DNA of 38,080 nt from NCBI GenBank assembly GCA_030041305.1, contig JASHOC010000033.1:1-38080 (forward strand), given 5' to 3'. Made by a program: the position numbers and the translations under genes. Shown here in pieces: positions 8,574 to 17,776 of this stretch. Position 1 is the first letter of the stretch, and each line of letters starts with the position of its first letter. Source of the stretch: Acidobacteriaceae bacterium (GTDB lineage Bacteria > Acidobacteriota > Terriglobia > Terriglobales > Acidobacteriaceae). A model generated the notes under the pieces. That model was given only the letters and a program-made list of their open reading frames with translations. It was not told the origin of the DNA and made no database searches.

Positions 8574-9491
8574 ATGACAGCCGGTCGGAACGGTCAACGG
8601 AGCGCAGGCGAGGAGCGGCCAACGGCGGGGGCGCGGTTTCGCGCGGCGATCGAGGCGGAGAAACCCCTCCAGATCGTGGGCGCGATCAACGCCTATACGG
8701 CGCGCCTGGCGGAAGCGAGTGGATTCCGGGCGCTGTATCTTTCGGGCGGAGGGGTGGCGGCGAATTCGCTCGCCGCGCCGGACCTGGGGATCAGCACCAT
8801 GGAAGACGTGCTGACCGACGTGAGGCGGATCACCGACGCCACGGAGTTGCCGCTGCTGGTGGATATCGACACAGGATGGGGCGGGGCGTTCAACATTGCA
8901 CGCACGATTCGCTCGATGGCGAAGGCCGGCGCGGCGGCCGTGCACATCGAGGACCAAGTGAGCGCCAAGCGCTGCGGCCACCGGCCGGGCAAAGAACTGG
9001 TTCCGGCCAAGGAGATGGTGGATCGCATCAAGGCTGCTGTAGACGCGCGCACCGACGAACGGTTTGCGATCATGGCGCGAACAGATGCGTTGGGGAGTGA
9101 GGGACTAGCCCGCGCTGTGGAGCGCGCGCAGGCGTACGTGGCTGCCGGCGCGGACATGATTTTTGCCGAGGCGGTGACGGAACTGGGAATGTACAGAGAA
9201 TTTCGCGAGGCCACGGGTCGACCGGTGCTGGCCAACATCACCGAGTTCGGGCAGACGCCGCTGTGGACGCGCGATGAGCTGGCGCAGACGGGCGTGGATA
9301 TGATTCTTTATTGTTGCGCGGCCTACCGCGCGATGAATGCGGCCGCGCTGAAAGTGTACGAAACGATTCGCGCCGAGGGCACGCAGAAAGACGTGTTGCC
9401 GCTGATGCAGAGCCGGGCCGAGTTATATCGCTATCTGGATTACCACGCATACGAGCAGAAGCTCGACGAGCTTTTCGCAAAAGGCAGGTAG
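8574..9491 (+). CDS. prpB: 2-methylisocitrate lyase PrpB
   Basis: 305 residues, matching the roughly 295-residue family. It splits 2-methylisocitrate into pyruvate and succinate, the last step of the 2-methylcitrate cycle for propionyl-CoA. It belongs to the isocitrate lyase/PEP mutase superfamily: '[31 protein letters not shown]' at the N-terminus, '[13 protein letters not shown]' with Mg-binding aspartates, '[21 protein letters not shown]' containing the catalytic KRCGH loop (about 132-136), and 'DMIFAEAV' and 'ANITEFG' later. The first 20 residues are a variable extension. The ATG is preceded by 'gggagggg'. prpC follows 57 bp downstream on the same strand, and prpD lies about 4 kb away on the other strand. 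Confidence 0.93.
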   Translation: MTAGRNGQRSAGEERPTAGARFRAAIEAEKPLQIVGAINAYTARLAEASGFRALYLSGGGVAANSLAAPDLGISTMEDVLTDVRRITDATELPLLVDIDTGWGGAFNIARTIRSMAKAGAAAVHIEDQVSAKRCGHRPGKELVPAKEMVDRIKAAVDARTDERFAIMARTDALGSEGLARAVERAQAYVAAGADMIFAEAVTELGMYREFREATGRPVLANITEFGQTPLWTRDELAQTGVDMILYCCAAYRAMNAAALKVYETIRAEGTQKDVLPLMQSRAELYRYLDYHAYEQKLDELFAKGR

Positions 9492-9548
9492 ACGGATCGG
9501 TTTCGCCGCCGTCTATCGATGGATGCGCAGCAATTTCCGGAGGATCGA

Positions 9549-10715
9549 ATGAATGTTCAGGAGGCGCAGCAGGCGCCGGCCTACAAGGTGAAGAAGTCCG
9601 TGGCGTTGTCGGGCACGCCGGCGGGCAATACGGCGCTGTGCACGGTGGGGCAGCGGGGCAACGATTTGCATTATCGCGGCTACGACATTCACGATCTGGC
9701 CGCGCGGTGCACGTTTGAGGAAGTGGCGTATCTGCTGGTGCACGGCAAGCTGCCGAACGCCCGGGAGCTGGCGGCCTATAAAGCGCACTTGCGCGCCCTG
9801 CGCGGGTTGCCCGACGAAGTGAGACAGGCGCTGGAGTTGCTCCCGGCCTCGGCGCACCCGATGGACGTATTGCGCACGGGAGTCTCGGTGCTGGGCTGCG
9901 TGCGGCCGGAAGCCGAGGATCATAACGAAGAGGGCGCGCGCGAGATCGCCGACGCGCTGTTGGCGGCGCTGCCGTCGATGCTGGTTTACTGGCGCCATTT
10001 TGCGCACAGCGGCGAGCGCATCGATGTGGCGGGCGGCGACGGGGAGTCGATCGCGGCTCATTTTCTGCACCTGCTGCATGGCCGCCCGCCCAGCCTGGAG
10101 TGGACGCGGGCGATGCAAATCTCGCTGATTCTGTATGCGGAGCACGAATTCAACGCCTCGACATTTACGGCGCGGGTGATTGCGGGGACGGGATCGGATC
10201 TTTACTCGTCGATCGGCGGGGCAATTGGGGCGCTGAAAGGACCCAAGCACGGCGGCGCCAACGAGGCGGCGCTGGAAATTCAATCGCGCTACGCCTCTCC
10301 GGAGGAATCGGAGGCCGATGTGTTGCACCGCGTGGCGCGGCGTGAAGTGATTTTGGGATTCGGGCATCCGGTGTACACGCTGAGCGACCCGCGCAGCGAC
10401 ATCATTAAAGAGCAGGCGCGGGCGCTGGCCACCCAGCCGGCTGGGAAACGGCTGTTCGCGGTTGCGGAGCGGATCGAGGAAACGATGCGGCGCGCCAAGA
10501 GCATGTTTCCGAACCTGGATTGGTATAGCGCGGTGGCGTACCACCTGATGGGCATTCCGGTAGCCATGTTCACGCCGGTGTTTGTGATGGCGCGGACGGC
10601 CGGCTGGAGCGCGCACGTGATCGAGCAGCGGCAGGACGGCAAAATCATCCGCCCCGCGGCGGTGTACACCGGTCCGGAGAATCTGCGGTTCGCACCGATC
10701 GAGGAGCGTGATTAG
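9549..10715 (+). CDS. prpC: 2-methylcitrate synthase / citrate synthase II (PrpC)
   Basis: 388 residues from the ATG at 9549, chosen over the ATG at 9519 because 'ccggagga' sits at ideal distance before it. It condenses propionyl-CoA with oxaloacetate to 2-methylcitrate. Citrate-synthase fold motifs: '[15 protein letters not shown]', '[20 protein letters not shown]' with the catalytic His of 'EH', '[13 protein letters not shown]', '[19 protein letters not shown]' (active-site His about 273) and the closing 'RFAPIEERD'. The short type II form and its position right after prpB favour PrpC over a TCA-cycle citrate synthase, although such enzymes often accept acetyl-CoA too. Confidence 0.9.
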   Translation: MNVQEAQQAPAYKVKKSVALSGTPAGNTALCTVGQRGNDLHYRGYDIHDLAARCTFEEVAYLLVHGKLPNARELAAYKAHLRALRGLPDEVRQALELLPASAHPMDVLRTGVSVLGCVRPEAEDHNEEGAREIADALLAALPSMLVYWRHFAHSGERIDVAGGDGESIAAHFLHLLHGRPPSLEWTRAMQISLILYAEHEFNASTFTARVIAGTGSDLYSSIGGAIGALKGPKHGGANEAALEIQSRYASPEESEADVLHRVARREVILGFGHPVYTLSDPRSDIIKEQARALATQPAGKRLFAVAERIEETMRRAKSMFPNLDWYSAVAYHLMGIPVAMFTPVFVMARTAGWSAHVIEQRQDGKIIRPAAVYTGPENLRFAPIEERD

Positions 10716-10868
10716 CGCGGATGTTTGGCGGCTTGCCTGGCTGGCTTGCGCGCGGCTCATCGCGTTCGCGCAGCGCGCGGCTCACAGCGCTGAGGGCGCT
10801 TCCCTGCCTCGCCCCGGTCTCACGACGTACACTAAGATTTCGCTGTTTTTTTGAAGGAGTAGACCCGC

Positions 10869-11258
10869 ATGGCCTATCCCGCGCAATACCGCTATACCCG
10901 CGAGCATGAGTGGATCGACGTCAATGGATCGATTGGCGCCGTCGGCATTACCGATTATGCGCAGAATTCGCTGGGCGACATTGTGTATGTGGACGCTCCC
11001 AAAGTGGGCGACGAGGTAACCGCCGGCGCGAGTTTTGGATCGGTGGAGAGCGTGAAGGCGGTGAGCGATCTGTTTTCGCCGGTGACGGGCAAGGTGACCG
11101 CCGTGAACGAAGAGCTGAAGACGGCGCCCGACAAGATCAACGAAAATGCGCACGGCGCGTGGATCATCAAGGTGGAGCTGGCGAATCCGGCGGAGCTGAA
11201 TGCGCTGCTGGATGCGGCCGCGTATGAGGCGTTTATTGCGGAGGAGACGGGGCATTGA
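10869..11258 (+). CDS. gcvH: Glycine cleavage system H protein
   Basis: 129 residues, standard size. This lipoyl carrier shuttles the aminomethyl group between the P, T and L proteins of the glycine cleavage system in the cytosol. The N-terminus has 'YTREHEWIDV'. The lipoylation motif is 'GSVESVKAVSDLFSPVTG', with Lys63 as the modified residue, and 'LLDAAAYEAFIAEE' closes the fold. 'gaaggag' lies ahead of the ATG. gcvPA follows after an inserted small gene (11481-11906). gcvT, usually upstream of gcvH, and gcvPB are not in this window. The 153-bp gap to prpC holds a direct repeat of gcgcgcggctca (10748-10759 and 10773-10784) but no clear terminator. Confidence 0.96.
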   Translation: MAYPAQYRYTREHEWIDVNGSIGAVGITDYAQNSLGDIVYVDAPKVGDEVTAGASFGSVESVKAVSDLFSPVTGKVTAVNEELKTAPDKINENAHGAWIIKVELANPAELNALLDAAAYEAFIAEETGH

Positions 11259-11300
11259 GGGACGAGGGGACGGGGGACTAGGGACTGAGGGACTAAGGGA
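11259..11300 (+). repeat. Degenerate period-7/8 array of GGGACTR units
   Basis: Starting right at the gcvH stop, the sequence is a string of units such as gggacga, gggacta, gggactga and gggactaa. A reverse-complement array lies at 11851-11876, and a further direct unit (ggggactgagggctaggag) lies at 11455-11473, just before the next gene. The gggactaagggactgaggg motif is shared between left and right arrays in inverted orientation. Confidence 0.6.
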
Positions 11301-11480
11301 TACTTAGTACCTATCCATTTGAATCCTGCACATTTTGCGCAGAATATTTCTGGCGATGTACGTTTCGGTCAGTATTCATGCGGGATTTCGGCATTTTTTC
11401 AAAGGCTCCAACTTTCGGGAAAATGCCAGGTTTTGGTTCCGGCTACGCCGGGTTAGGGGACTGAGGGCTAGGAGTAAGCC

Positions 11481-11906
11481 GTGGGCGAGTCATTTCGGAA
11501 TCTTGCCGTATGGCAGCGGGCCATTGAGTTGACGCTGGCGGTTTATGAGCTCACCTCGAGTTTTCCGGTTTCCGAGCGATTCGGCCTGACGAATCAGTCG
11601 CGCAGGGCGGCTGTGTCGGTCGCCAGTAATATCGCCGAAGGGTATGGCCGGTCGACCAAGGGGGAATATGTTCAATTGCTCGGTCATGCCCTGGGGTCGA
11701 ACTCGGAGGTGGAGACACAACTTGTCATCGCGAAGGCGCTCGGGTTTGGATCAAAGCAGTCAATGAGCGCGACGGAGGGCTTATGCAGCGACGTTGGCCG
11801 ACTGCTGGGCGCACTCATGAAGTCTTTGCGAGCAAAGTCTGTGACCGCCAGCCCTCAGTCCCTTAGTCCCACAGTCTCTTTTTCAAAAGGATTTGGAATA
11901 GGATGA
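11481..11906 (+). CDS. Four-helix-bundle (S23/IVP-like) protein
   Basis: 141 residues with a GTG start; the 'ctaggag' that acts as ribosome-binding site is itself part of a period-7 repeat unit. Residues 1-115 match the four-helix-bundle family first seen as the 23S rRNA intervening-sequence protein: '[25 protein letters not shown]', '[25 protein letters not shown]', '[20 protein letters not shown]'. The family forms pentamers and includes the Avd protein of diversity-generating retroelements, but no reverse transcriptase or rRNA is near. The last 25 or so residues (…[17 protein letters not shown]) are encoded by the inverted repeat array and are not family sequence. Its TGA overlaps the gcvPA ATG (ATGA), so it is coupled to gcvPA while interrupting the gcv cluster. 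Confidence 0.88.
   Translation: MGESFRNLAVWQRAIELTLAVYELTSSFPVSERFGLTNQSRRAAVSVASNIAEGYGRSTKGEYVQLLGHALGSNSEVETQLVIAKALGFGSKQSMSATEGLCSDVGRLLGALMKSLRAKSVTASPQSLSPTVSFSKGFGIG
11851..11876 (-). repeat. Inverted period-7 array inside the 3' end of the four-helix-bundle gene
   Basis: The plus strand reads gccctcagtcccttagtccc, then acagtc. On the minus strand this is a GGGACTA/GGGACTG array, matching in inverted orientation the array at 11259-11300. It encodes part of the non-conserved tail of the four-helix-bundle protein. Confidence 0.55.
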
Positions 11907-13252
11907 GATACTTACCGAAATCGCGGGCGGAACGCGAGCAGATGCTGGCCGCGATCGGCGCGCGCTCGATGGACGATCTGTTTGCCATTATTCCCGCCGA
12001 GTACCGACTGGAACGCGATTTGGATGTGCCGCGCCAGCAGGCGGAAAGCGAAATCGTGGACTACTTCCGCGCCGCGGGACAGAAAAACGCGACCGATTAC
12101 GCCAGCTTTCTGGGCGCGGGGGCTTACCGGCATTACCGGCCTGTGATTATCGATGCGCTGGTGCAGCGTGGCGAGTTCCTGACCAGCTACACGCCGTACC
12201 AGGCCGAGATTGCGCAGGGCACGCTGCAAGCCATCTTCGAATTCCAAACCATGATCGCCGAGCTGACCGGCATGGATGTGGCCAACGCCAGCATGTACGA
12301 CGGGTCGACGGGAGCGACCGAAGCGGTGATGATGGCCGCGCGAGTGACCGGACGCCACAAAGCGGTGGTTGCCTCGACGGTGCATCCCGAGTATCGCGAG
12401 GTGCTGGCGACGTATTCACGCCGGCAGGAGATGTCCGCGACGGTGGTTGGCTACGAAGCGCGGACCGGCCGCGTGGATCTGGACGCCCTGGAAGCGGCGG
12501 TGAGCGATGAGACGGCCGCGGTGCTGGTGCAAAGCCCGAATTTCTTCGGCGTGATTGAAGACATTCCCGCGATTACGGAGATTGCCCATGCCAAGGGAGC
12601 GCTGCTGGTGGTGGCGATCGCCGAAGCGGTTTCGCTCGGTGTGGTGCGTCCGCCGGTGGAGGCCGACATTGTGGCGATGGAAGCGCAATCGTTTGGCGTG
12701 GCGCTGAGCTACGGCGGGCCGTATTGCGGAGTGATCGCGACCAAGGAGCGGTATGTGCGGCAGCTTCCCGGGCGGCTGGTGGGGCAGACCACCGACGACG
12801 ACGGAAACCGTGGGTTTGTGTTGACCCTGGCTACGCGCGAGCAGCACATCCGGCGGGAAAAGGCGACCTCGAACATCTGCACCAATCAGGCCCTGGTGGC
12901 GCTGATGGCGACCATCTGCCTGGCGGTTTACGGCAAGGAAGGGGTGCGCGAGCTGGCCGAGCACAACCTGGCCAAAGCCGATTACGCGGCCCGGACACTG
13001 AGCGCGCAAGCCGGGGCGCGGCTGCTGTTTGACGGCGCGCCGCACTTCCACGAGTTTGTGCTCGAAACCGAGGAAGCGCCGGCGGCTTGGAGCCAGCGGC
13101 TGATGGAAGAAAAAATCGTGGGCGGCCTGGAGCTGAGCCGGTGGTATCCGGAGCTGAAGAATGCGACGCTCTGGTGCGCTACAGAGGTGGTCACGCGCGA
13201 ACAGATCGACGCGGCGGCGCGGGTGCTGGCGGCAAAGCCGGTGGAAGCGTAA
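11903..13252 (+). CDS. gcvPA: Glycine dehydrogenase (decarboxylating) subunit 1
   Basis: 449 residues, the N-terminal subunit of the two-subunit P protein. It decarboxylates glycine and loads the aminomethyl group onto GcvH; the PLP-binding lysine lies in the partner subunit GcvPB. Landmarks: [19 protein letters not shown], '[67 protein letters not shown]', '[12 protein letters not shown]', '[31 protein letters not shown]', and '[20 protein letters not shown]'. The ATG overlaps the TGA of the preceding four-helix-bundle gene, with 'aaagga' upstream. gcvPB, which usually follows directly, is missing here: the next gene is prpD on the opposite strand. Confidence 0.95.
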   Translation: MRYLPKSRAEREQMLAAIGARSMDDLFAIIPAEYRLERDLDVPRQQAESEIVDYFRAAGQKNATDYASFLGAGAYRHYRPVIIDALVQRGEFLTSYTPYQAEIAQGTLQAIFEFQTMIAELTGMDVANASMYDGSTGATEAVMMAARVTGRHKAVVASTVHPEYREVLATYSRRQEMSATVVGYEARTGRVDLDALEAAVSDETAAVLVQSPNFFGVIEDIPAITEIAHAKGALLVVAIAEAVSLGVVRPPVEADIVAMEAQSFGVALSYGGPYCGVIATKERYVRQLPGRLVGQTTDDDGNRGFVLTLATREQHIRREKATSNICTNQALVALMATICLAVYGKEGVRELAEHNLAKADYAARTLSAQAGARLLFDGAPHFHEFVLETEEAPAAWSQRLMEEKIVGGLELSRWYPELKNATLWCATEVVTREQIDAAARVLAAKPVEA

Positions 13253-13305
13253 GGGCAGTTCCGTTGCGCGCTGGGGCCCTGGCGCTTCACATCCACGAAC
13301 AGCGG

Positions 13306-14766
13306 TCAGGGCAGGTATAAATCTACATATTCATTGACCGGCATGGCCTCAAGCCGATCTTGATCGAGCGAGGCTTCGAGGATGCGCTGCTGTAGCGCTT
13401 CGTTGAAGCGCCGGCGCAGGTTGGTTTTGAATTTTTCGACGAGCAGGGGAATGCCTTCTTGGCGGCGGAGCTTGTGGCCGATGGGATATTCGACCGTTTC
13501 TTCGAGCACCGCGCCATCGTTCAGCTCGACTCGAAGTGAGTTCGCGATGGAGCGCTTCGCCGGGTCGTGGTAGTCGCGCGTGAAGCGGGGCTCTTCGACA
13601 CAGTCGATTTTGGCGCGGAGGGCGTCGATGCGTGGGCCCGAAACGGGATCCAGCGCGACGTCGTCTACGTAGTCGGCGGCAGTGAGCCGGCCGAAGAGTA
13701 ACGGAATGGCGACCATGTATTGCACGCAATGATCGCGGTCGGCGGGATTCGCGAGCGGGCCTTTCTTGTCGATGATGCGCAGGCAGGCCTCGTGGGTCTT
13801 GATGGTGATTTTTCGGATGGCATCGGCGGAGAGCCCGCGCCGGTCGAGCCTTTCGCGCAGCTTCATGGCGGCTTCGACGGCGGTTTGGGCGTGGAATTCG
13901 GCGGGGTAGCTGATTTTGAAGAGCACGTTTTCCATGACGTAGGAGCCATAGGGGCGCTGGAATTTGAATTCCTGGCCGCGGAAGGAGACATCGTAGAAGC
14001 CCCAGGTTTTGGCGGTGAGCGCGGAGGGGTAGCCCATTTCGCCGGCGCGGGCCATCAGCGCCAGGCGGACGGCGCGGCTTGTGGCGTCGCCGGCGGCCCA
14101 GCTTTTGCGGGAGCCGGTGTTCGGGGCGTGACGATAGGTGCGCAGGCTTTGGCCGTCAATCCAGGCGTTGGAGAGAGCGTTGATGGTCTCGTCGCGGGTA
14201 AGGCCGAGGAGTTGGCTGACGACGGCGGTGGAAGCGACTTTGACGAGAACGACGTGATCGAGGCCGACCTTGTTGAACGAGTTTTCGAGCGCGATGCAGC
14301 CTTGGATTTCGTGGGCCTTGATCATGGCCGTCAAGATGTCGCGCATACGGAGAGGAGCCGCGCCAGCGGCGAGGGAAGTCCGCGAGAGCCAGTCGGCCAC
14401 GGCGAGGATGCCGCCGAGATTGTCGGAGGGGTGGCCCCACTCGGCGGCGAGCCAGGTGTCGTTGAAATCGAGCCAGCGGATCATGGCGCCGATGTTGAAG
14501 GCGGCCTGCACGGGATCGAGTTGATAGCTGGTTCCGGGAACGCGGGCGCCGTGGGGAACGACAGTTCCGGGAACGATGGGGCCGAGGAGCCGGGTGCAGG
14601 CCGGATAGTCGAGCGCTTCGAGGCCGCAGCCTAGAGTATCGATGAGGCAATACCGGGCGGTGGTGTAGGCCAGATCGCTCTCGATGGCGTAGCCGAGCGC
14701 GTAATCGGCAATGTCGGTGAGGACCCTGTCGGGGTCGGGGCGTTCATTGTTGCTGGGCGAGGACAC
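13306..14766 (-). CDS. prpD: 2-methylcitrate dehydratase PrpD (MmgE/PrpD family)
   Basis: 486 residues, matching the roughly 483-residue PrpD. It dehydrates 2-methylcitrate to 2-methyl-cis-aconitate. Family landmarks: '[21 protein letters not shown]', '[40 protein letters not shown]', '[32 protein letters not shown]', 'GMSYP'-like '[19 protein letters not shown]', '[25 protein letters not shown]', and '[22 protein letters not shown]' near the end. Length and the 'ENSFN' loop fit PrpD better than other MmgE-like enzymes. It points toward gcvPA and so has its own promoter. Together with prpB and prpC it completes the cycle apart from the aconitase step. Confidence 0.92.
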   Translation of the reverse strand: MSSPSNNERPDPDRVLTDIADYALGYAIESDLAYTTARYCLIDTLGCGLEALDYPACTRLLGPIVPGTVVPHGARVPGTSYQLDPVQAAFNIGAMIRWLDFNDTWLAAEWGHPSDNLGGILAVADWLSRTSLAAGAAPLRMRDILTAMIKAHEIQGCIALENSFNKVGLDHVVLVKVASTAVVSQLLGLTRDETINALSNAWIDGQSLRTYRHAPNTGSRKSWAAGDATSRAVRLALMARAGEMGYPSALTAKTWGFYDVSFRGQEFKFQRPYGSYVMENVLFKISYPAEFHAQTAVEAAMKLRERLDRRGLSADAIRKITIKTHEACLRIIDKKGPLANPADRDHCVQYMVAIPLLFGRLTAADYVDDVALDPVSGPRIDALRAKIDCVEEPRFTRDYHDPAKRSIANSLRVELNDGAVLEETVEYPIGHKLRRQEGIPLLVEKFKTNLRRRFNEALQQRILEASLDQDRLEAMPVNEYVDLYLP

Positions 14767-14925
14767 GCGAACTCCTTGGATAAGGCCATTTCAACACGGG
14801 CGGATGGGGCGGCTCGCGGCCGATTACTTTCGACTGCACTTTTTGACCGTGGAGTTTGCCGTTGGCGATTGACCGCCGAAGGGGGAAACTGGCTGAAAGA
14901 GATGGGCAGGGAGCGGAGGTTGCCG

Positions 14926-15321
14926 ATGCTGACGATTCCGGGAGCGACGCAATACGTGGACTGGAGTTTGCTGATTCTGCGGCTGGTGGTGGCGCTGGTG
15001 TTTGGGACGAGCGGGTGGAACCATTTGAAGTCGCCGCGGAAGCGCGCCGAGAGCCTGGGGATGAGCGTGGGGTTTACGGTGTTTTTGGGCGCGACAGAAC
15101 TGACCGCGGCAATTGGGCTGTCGCTGGGCGTGTTAGCGCAGTGGGCGGCAGTGGGGCTGGTGGTGGTGATGCTGGGTGCGATCTACATGAAAGTGGCGAA
15201 GTGGAAGACAGGGTTCTGGGGCGAGAAGTCGATGGGGTGGCATTACGAAGTGCTTTTCATCGCCGTGAACCTGGTGATTCTGTGTACAGGCGGAGGGCGG
15301 TTGGCGCTGATGCCGGTGTAA
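14926..15321 (+). CDS. DoxX family membrane protein
   Basis: 131 residues from the ATG at 14926, chosen because 'gcggagg' lies seven bases ahead; the longer frame back to 14776 has no ribosome-binding site and an unrelated basic leader. Four membrane helices are evident: 'WSLLILRLVVALVFGTSGW' with the DoxX-type 'G.xH' start (GWNHLKSP), 'GFTVFLGATELTAAIGLSLGV', 'WAAVGLVVVMLGAIYMKV' and 'EVLFIAVNLVILCTGGGRLAL'. DoxX-like proteins are inner-membrane proteins of mostly unknown role; some form thiosulfate:quinone oxidoreductase or oxidoreductase complexes. It is divergent from prpD and convergent with the phosphoesterase gene. Confidence 0.85.
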   Translation: MLTIPGATQYVDWSLLILRLVVALVFGTSGWNHLKSPRKRAESLGMSVGFTVFLGATELTAAIGLSLGVLAQWAAVGLVVVMLGAIYMKVAKWKTGFWGEKSMGWHYEVLFIAVNLVILCTGGGRLALMPV

Positions 15322-15358
15322 GCGCCCATCCGCCCTCTCGCGGAGGTTTGCTTTTCGT

Positions 15359-16774
15359 CTACTTTTCCTGCAGGCTCGCCGGCAAATTCCAGCCCTGCGT
15401 AAGCGGCGATTTGAGCAGCAGGTAGAAGTCGTAGGTCTCGTTGTCTTGTCCCTGATCGTGAATCGTCTGCGCTACCTGCAAGGCTTTGCTGGGGTTCACC
15501 ACCCGCTCGCCGGTAGCGAAGGAGTCAAAGATGTCCTCCAGCGTGCATGGATCGAGGGGCGGCTCATTGATGGTTGGAAGCTCGGGCAGCGACGGATCCT
15601 GCGACTTGAAATTCAGCGCAAGGGCAAGATTGGCAATTTCGTCTGAGGCGTCACGGGCCGTCAGCGGCTTCAGGAACCAGCGCCATTCGATCAGCTTGAG
15701 GACTGAGGTGTGGTCGTAGAGCAGCGAATTGATGGTCGGTTTGGCGGGATTACCGCGGGCAAAGGGGGACACGATGAGGGTGGGCACGCGGCAGCCGAGC
15801 AACGCTTTGCCGTCCACCAGGTCGGTGTCCACGGTGTTGGGGGCAATCACGCGCGGCGGGACCACGTGATCGAAAAATCCGCCCCACTCGTCGCGGTTGA
15901 TCACCAGGACGGTCTTGCTCCAAAGGTCGCTTGCAGCGAGGGTGGTCACAATGTTGCGCAGAAAGATTTCGCCCTTGCGCAGGTCGGCGTGGGGATGGTC
16001 GTCGTTGCCCAAGCCGTCGTCGAGGATGGTGAACCAGGGGTCGACGAAGGACACGGAGGGCAGCGTGCCGGCCGCGACATCGACAGTGAATTGATCGATG
16101 AGGCTCGAGATGCCGATGTACTTCAGGCCCCACAGCGCGAGGAAGGGAACGTTCGAGTAGTAATAACGGCAGCTTACGCCGGCCGCTTGCAGGCGGTCCC
16201 AGATGGTGGGCAGAGTAGAGAGATCGAGCGTGTTGCTCAGCCGGTCAGTCTGCGCCGCGTGCTGGAAAACGCGGTTGGGATAGGTGGACGAAAGGATGGA
16301 TGGAAAGTAGTTGCTCAGGGTGGTGAAGTTGCGCGCCAGCGTGCCGAAGAGGGGCAGGTCGGCCTCTTCGTAGTAACCGATCGAGAAGCTGTCGTTGGAG
16401 CTGGTGCGGAGCCAGCCGTCCATCTTGCCGTTGTCGTATTCCGATCGCCCTCCGGCGTACGAATGATCGGGGTCGGGGTGCGAGCAGCCGACGTAGTAAT
16501 TGAGCCGGTGGGTGGATTGCAACGCGCCGTTTTTGTTGGGATAACTCAATCCGGCCTGGGCGCCGTTGGCATTGGGCATCCAGCCCAACAGGTGATCGAA
16601 GCTGCGGTTTTCCATCATCACCACAACCACGTGCTCGATGCCGGAAAGTTCCGGGTTGGGGAGTAAAGCTTCAAGGGGGCGAATGCGCGGCCCGGCTTCA
16701 GAGAGTGTGTTGGCAAGCGCGGCGGCCGAAATGCCGGCGGCGTGGCGCAGGAAGGATCGGCGATTGATGCTCAT
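15359..16774 (-). CDS. Tat-exported phosphoesterase (acid phosphatase / phospholipase C family)
   Basis: 471 residues. The N-terminus MSINRRSFLRHAAGISAAAL is a twin-arginine signal (NRRSFL plus hydrophobic stretch), so it should be exported folded. The phosphoesterase-family alkaline-phosphatase-like fold is shown by 'IEHVVVVMMENRSFDHLLGWMPN' (metal/nucleophile region MENRSFD), 'PLFGTLARNFTTLSNYFPSILSSTYPNR' and 'WSKTVLVINRDEWGGFFDHVVPPR'. Members include bacterial phospholipases C and AcpA-type acid phosphatases; the substrate cannot be told here. 'DEWGGFFDHV' is the usual 'DExGGFYDHV' box. 'ggaggg' precedes the ATG. It stands alone, leftward, ending 37 bp from the convergent DoxX gene. Confidence 0.88.
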   Translation of the reverse strand: MSINRRSFLRHAAGISAAALANTLSEAGPRIRPLEALLPNPELSGIEHVVVVMMENRSFDHLLGWMPNANGAQAGLSYPNKNGALQSTHRLNYYVGCSHPDPDHSYAGGRSEYDNGKMDGWLRTSSNDSFSIGYYEEADLPLFGTLARNFTTLSNYFPSILSSTYPNRVFQHAAQTDRLSNTLDLSTLPTIWDRLQAAGVSCRYYYSNVPFLALWGLKYIGISSLIDQFTVDVAAGTLPSVSFVDPWFTILDDGLGNDDHPHADLRKGEIFLRNIVTTLAASDLWSKTVLVINRDEWGGFFDHVVPPRVIAPNTVDTDLVDGKALLGCRVPTLIVSPFARGNPAKPTINSLLYDHTSVLKLIEWRWFLKPLTARDASDEIANLALALNFKSQDPSLPELPTINEPPLDPCTLEDIFDSFATGERVVNPSKALQVAQTIHDQGQDNETYDFYLLLKSPLTQGWNLPASLQEK

Positions 16775-16939
16775 GGGGGCCCTCCATTGACGGCGTGACT
16801 TCGAGCGTGGGTACGCCGTGAGCTTGCTTATAAACCGAGGCAGTAAGGGAGGGATAAACCAATTGTGAACGTTCGATGAAAAACGTTCCGGGCGCGGCGC
16901 GAACGCGAAAGAGGAGCGCTCGCAGCAAGCGGATGCTGC

Positions 16940-17560
16940 TTACAAAACGCCTCGATCCGCGAGCGCGCGGCGGAGAGCATCGGAGCCTGTAAAGCGCAGA
17001 GCGGTGAGACCGGCGGTTGCGGCTCCGGCGACGTTTTCTTCGCGGTCATCGATGAAGAGGATGCGCTCCGCCGGACCGCCGACGATGTCGATGGCGCGCC
17101 GGTACATGGCGGGCTCGGGTTTACGCAGGCCCAGATAACAGGAACTGAGCGCGATGCGGAAATAATTGCGCAGGCCAAAGGACTTGAAGCGGTATTCGTT
17201 GATTTCGCGGGCTTCGTTGTTGAGAGCTCCGAGGAAGTATTTGCCGGAGGCGGCCAGCTCTTTGAGAACGTCCATGGCCCCGCCGGGAAGCAATTTGGAC
17301 TGGTCGAGCAGGCAGGAAACGAATTGGTCGCGCGTGAAGGCGCGGGGCTGGTGAAAAATGACGAAATTCAGGTAGGCTTCGATGGTCATGCCGCCGCGCT
17401 CCCAGAGGCCATCGATTTCGAGATGGCGAGCTTCCAGGTCCCGGGCTTCAAGATGCAGCGCGGCAGCGACGGCGGCGCGTTCGCGCCGGTCCCAACTGTT
17501 GGTGAGCAGGACGCCACCGACATCGAAAAGGATTACGCCGAATGGAGCGGAATGGGGCAC
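16940..17560 (-). CDS. HAD-superfamily hydrolase (subfamily IA)
   Basis: 206 residues. Four HAD motifs are present: motif I 'VILFDVGGVLL', in which the second usual aspartate of DxD is replaced by glycine (as in the FDxGGVL group related to YihX and epoxide-hydrolase N-domains); motif II 'LGALNNEA'; motif III lysine in 'CYLGLRKPEPAMYRRA'; and motif IV 'ILFIDDREENVAGA'. Probably a cytosolic sugar-phosphate or small-metabolite phosphatase; substrate unknown. The only available start is GTG at 17558-17560, which lies inside the period-7 array (17555-17653), so there is no normal Shine-Dalgarno. rpiB lies 217 bp upstream on the same strand. Confidence 0.85.
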   Translation of the reverse strand: MPHSAPFGVILFDVGGVLLTNSWDRRERAAVAAALHLEARDLEARHLEIDGLWERGGMTIEAYLNFVIFHQPRAFTRDQFVSCLLDQSKLLPGGAMDVLKELAASGKYFLGALNNEAREINEYRFKSFGLRNYFRIALSSCYLGLRKPEPAMYRRAIDIVGGPAERILFIDDREENVAGAATAGLTALRFTGSDALRRALADRGVL

Positions 17561-17653
17561 AGGGACCAGAGATCAGAGAACAGGGACCAAGGGAACAAAG
17601 ACTAGGGAACAGAAATCAGGGATCAGGGAACAAGGACCAGCCGGGGACCAGGA
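17555..17653. repeat. Period-7 array, about 13 degenerate heptads
   Basis: Read on the plus strand, successive units are gggcaca, gggacca, gagatca, gagaaca, gggacca, (a)gggaaca, aagacta, gggaaca, gaaatca, gggatca, gggaaca, aggacca and, after four bases, gggacca. The consensus is GGGANCA. The array abuts and slightly overlaps the GTG start of the HAD gene. The rest of the gap to rpiB (17654-17776) holds no other recognised feature. Confidence 0.7.
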
Positions 17654-17776
17654 ACGGGTTATCGTGCCGTGTGAGTGGGTCATTGACGTTTTGCTTGCTC
17701 AGGTTCCAAAAAATGGGGCCCGGAAAACCGGGCACGAATACGTTCGATGCGGATTCGCGGGACGGCGAACCTAGAG

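Noticed and set aside
9513..10760. 415-codon minus-strand open frame opposite prpC
   Set aside because: Same reasoning: composition is that of a shadow of a high-GC gene and prpC is unambiguous.
11481..11906. Diversity-generating retroelement or rRNA intervening sequence around the four-helix-bundle gene
   Set aside because: No reverse transcriptase, template/variable repeat or rRNA sequence nearby; only the protein family overlaps with those systems.
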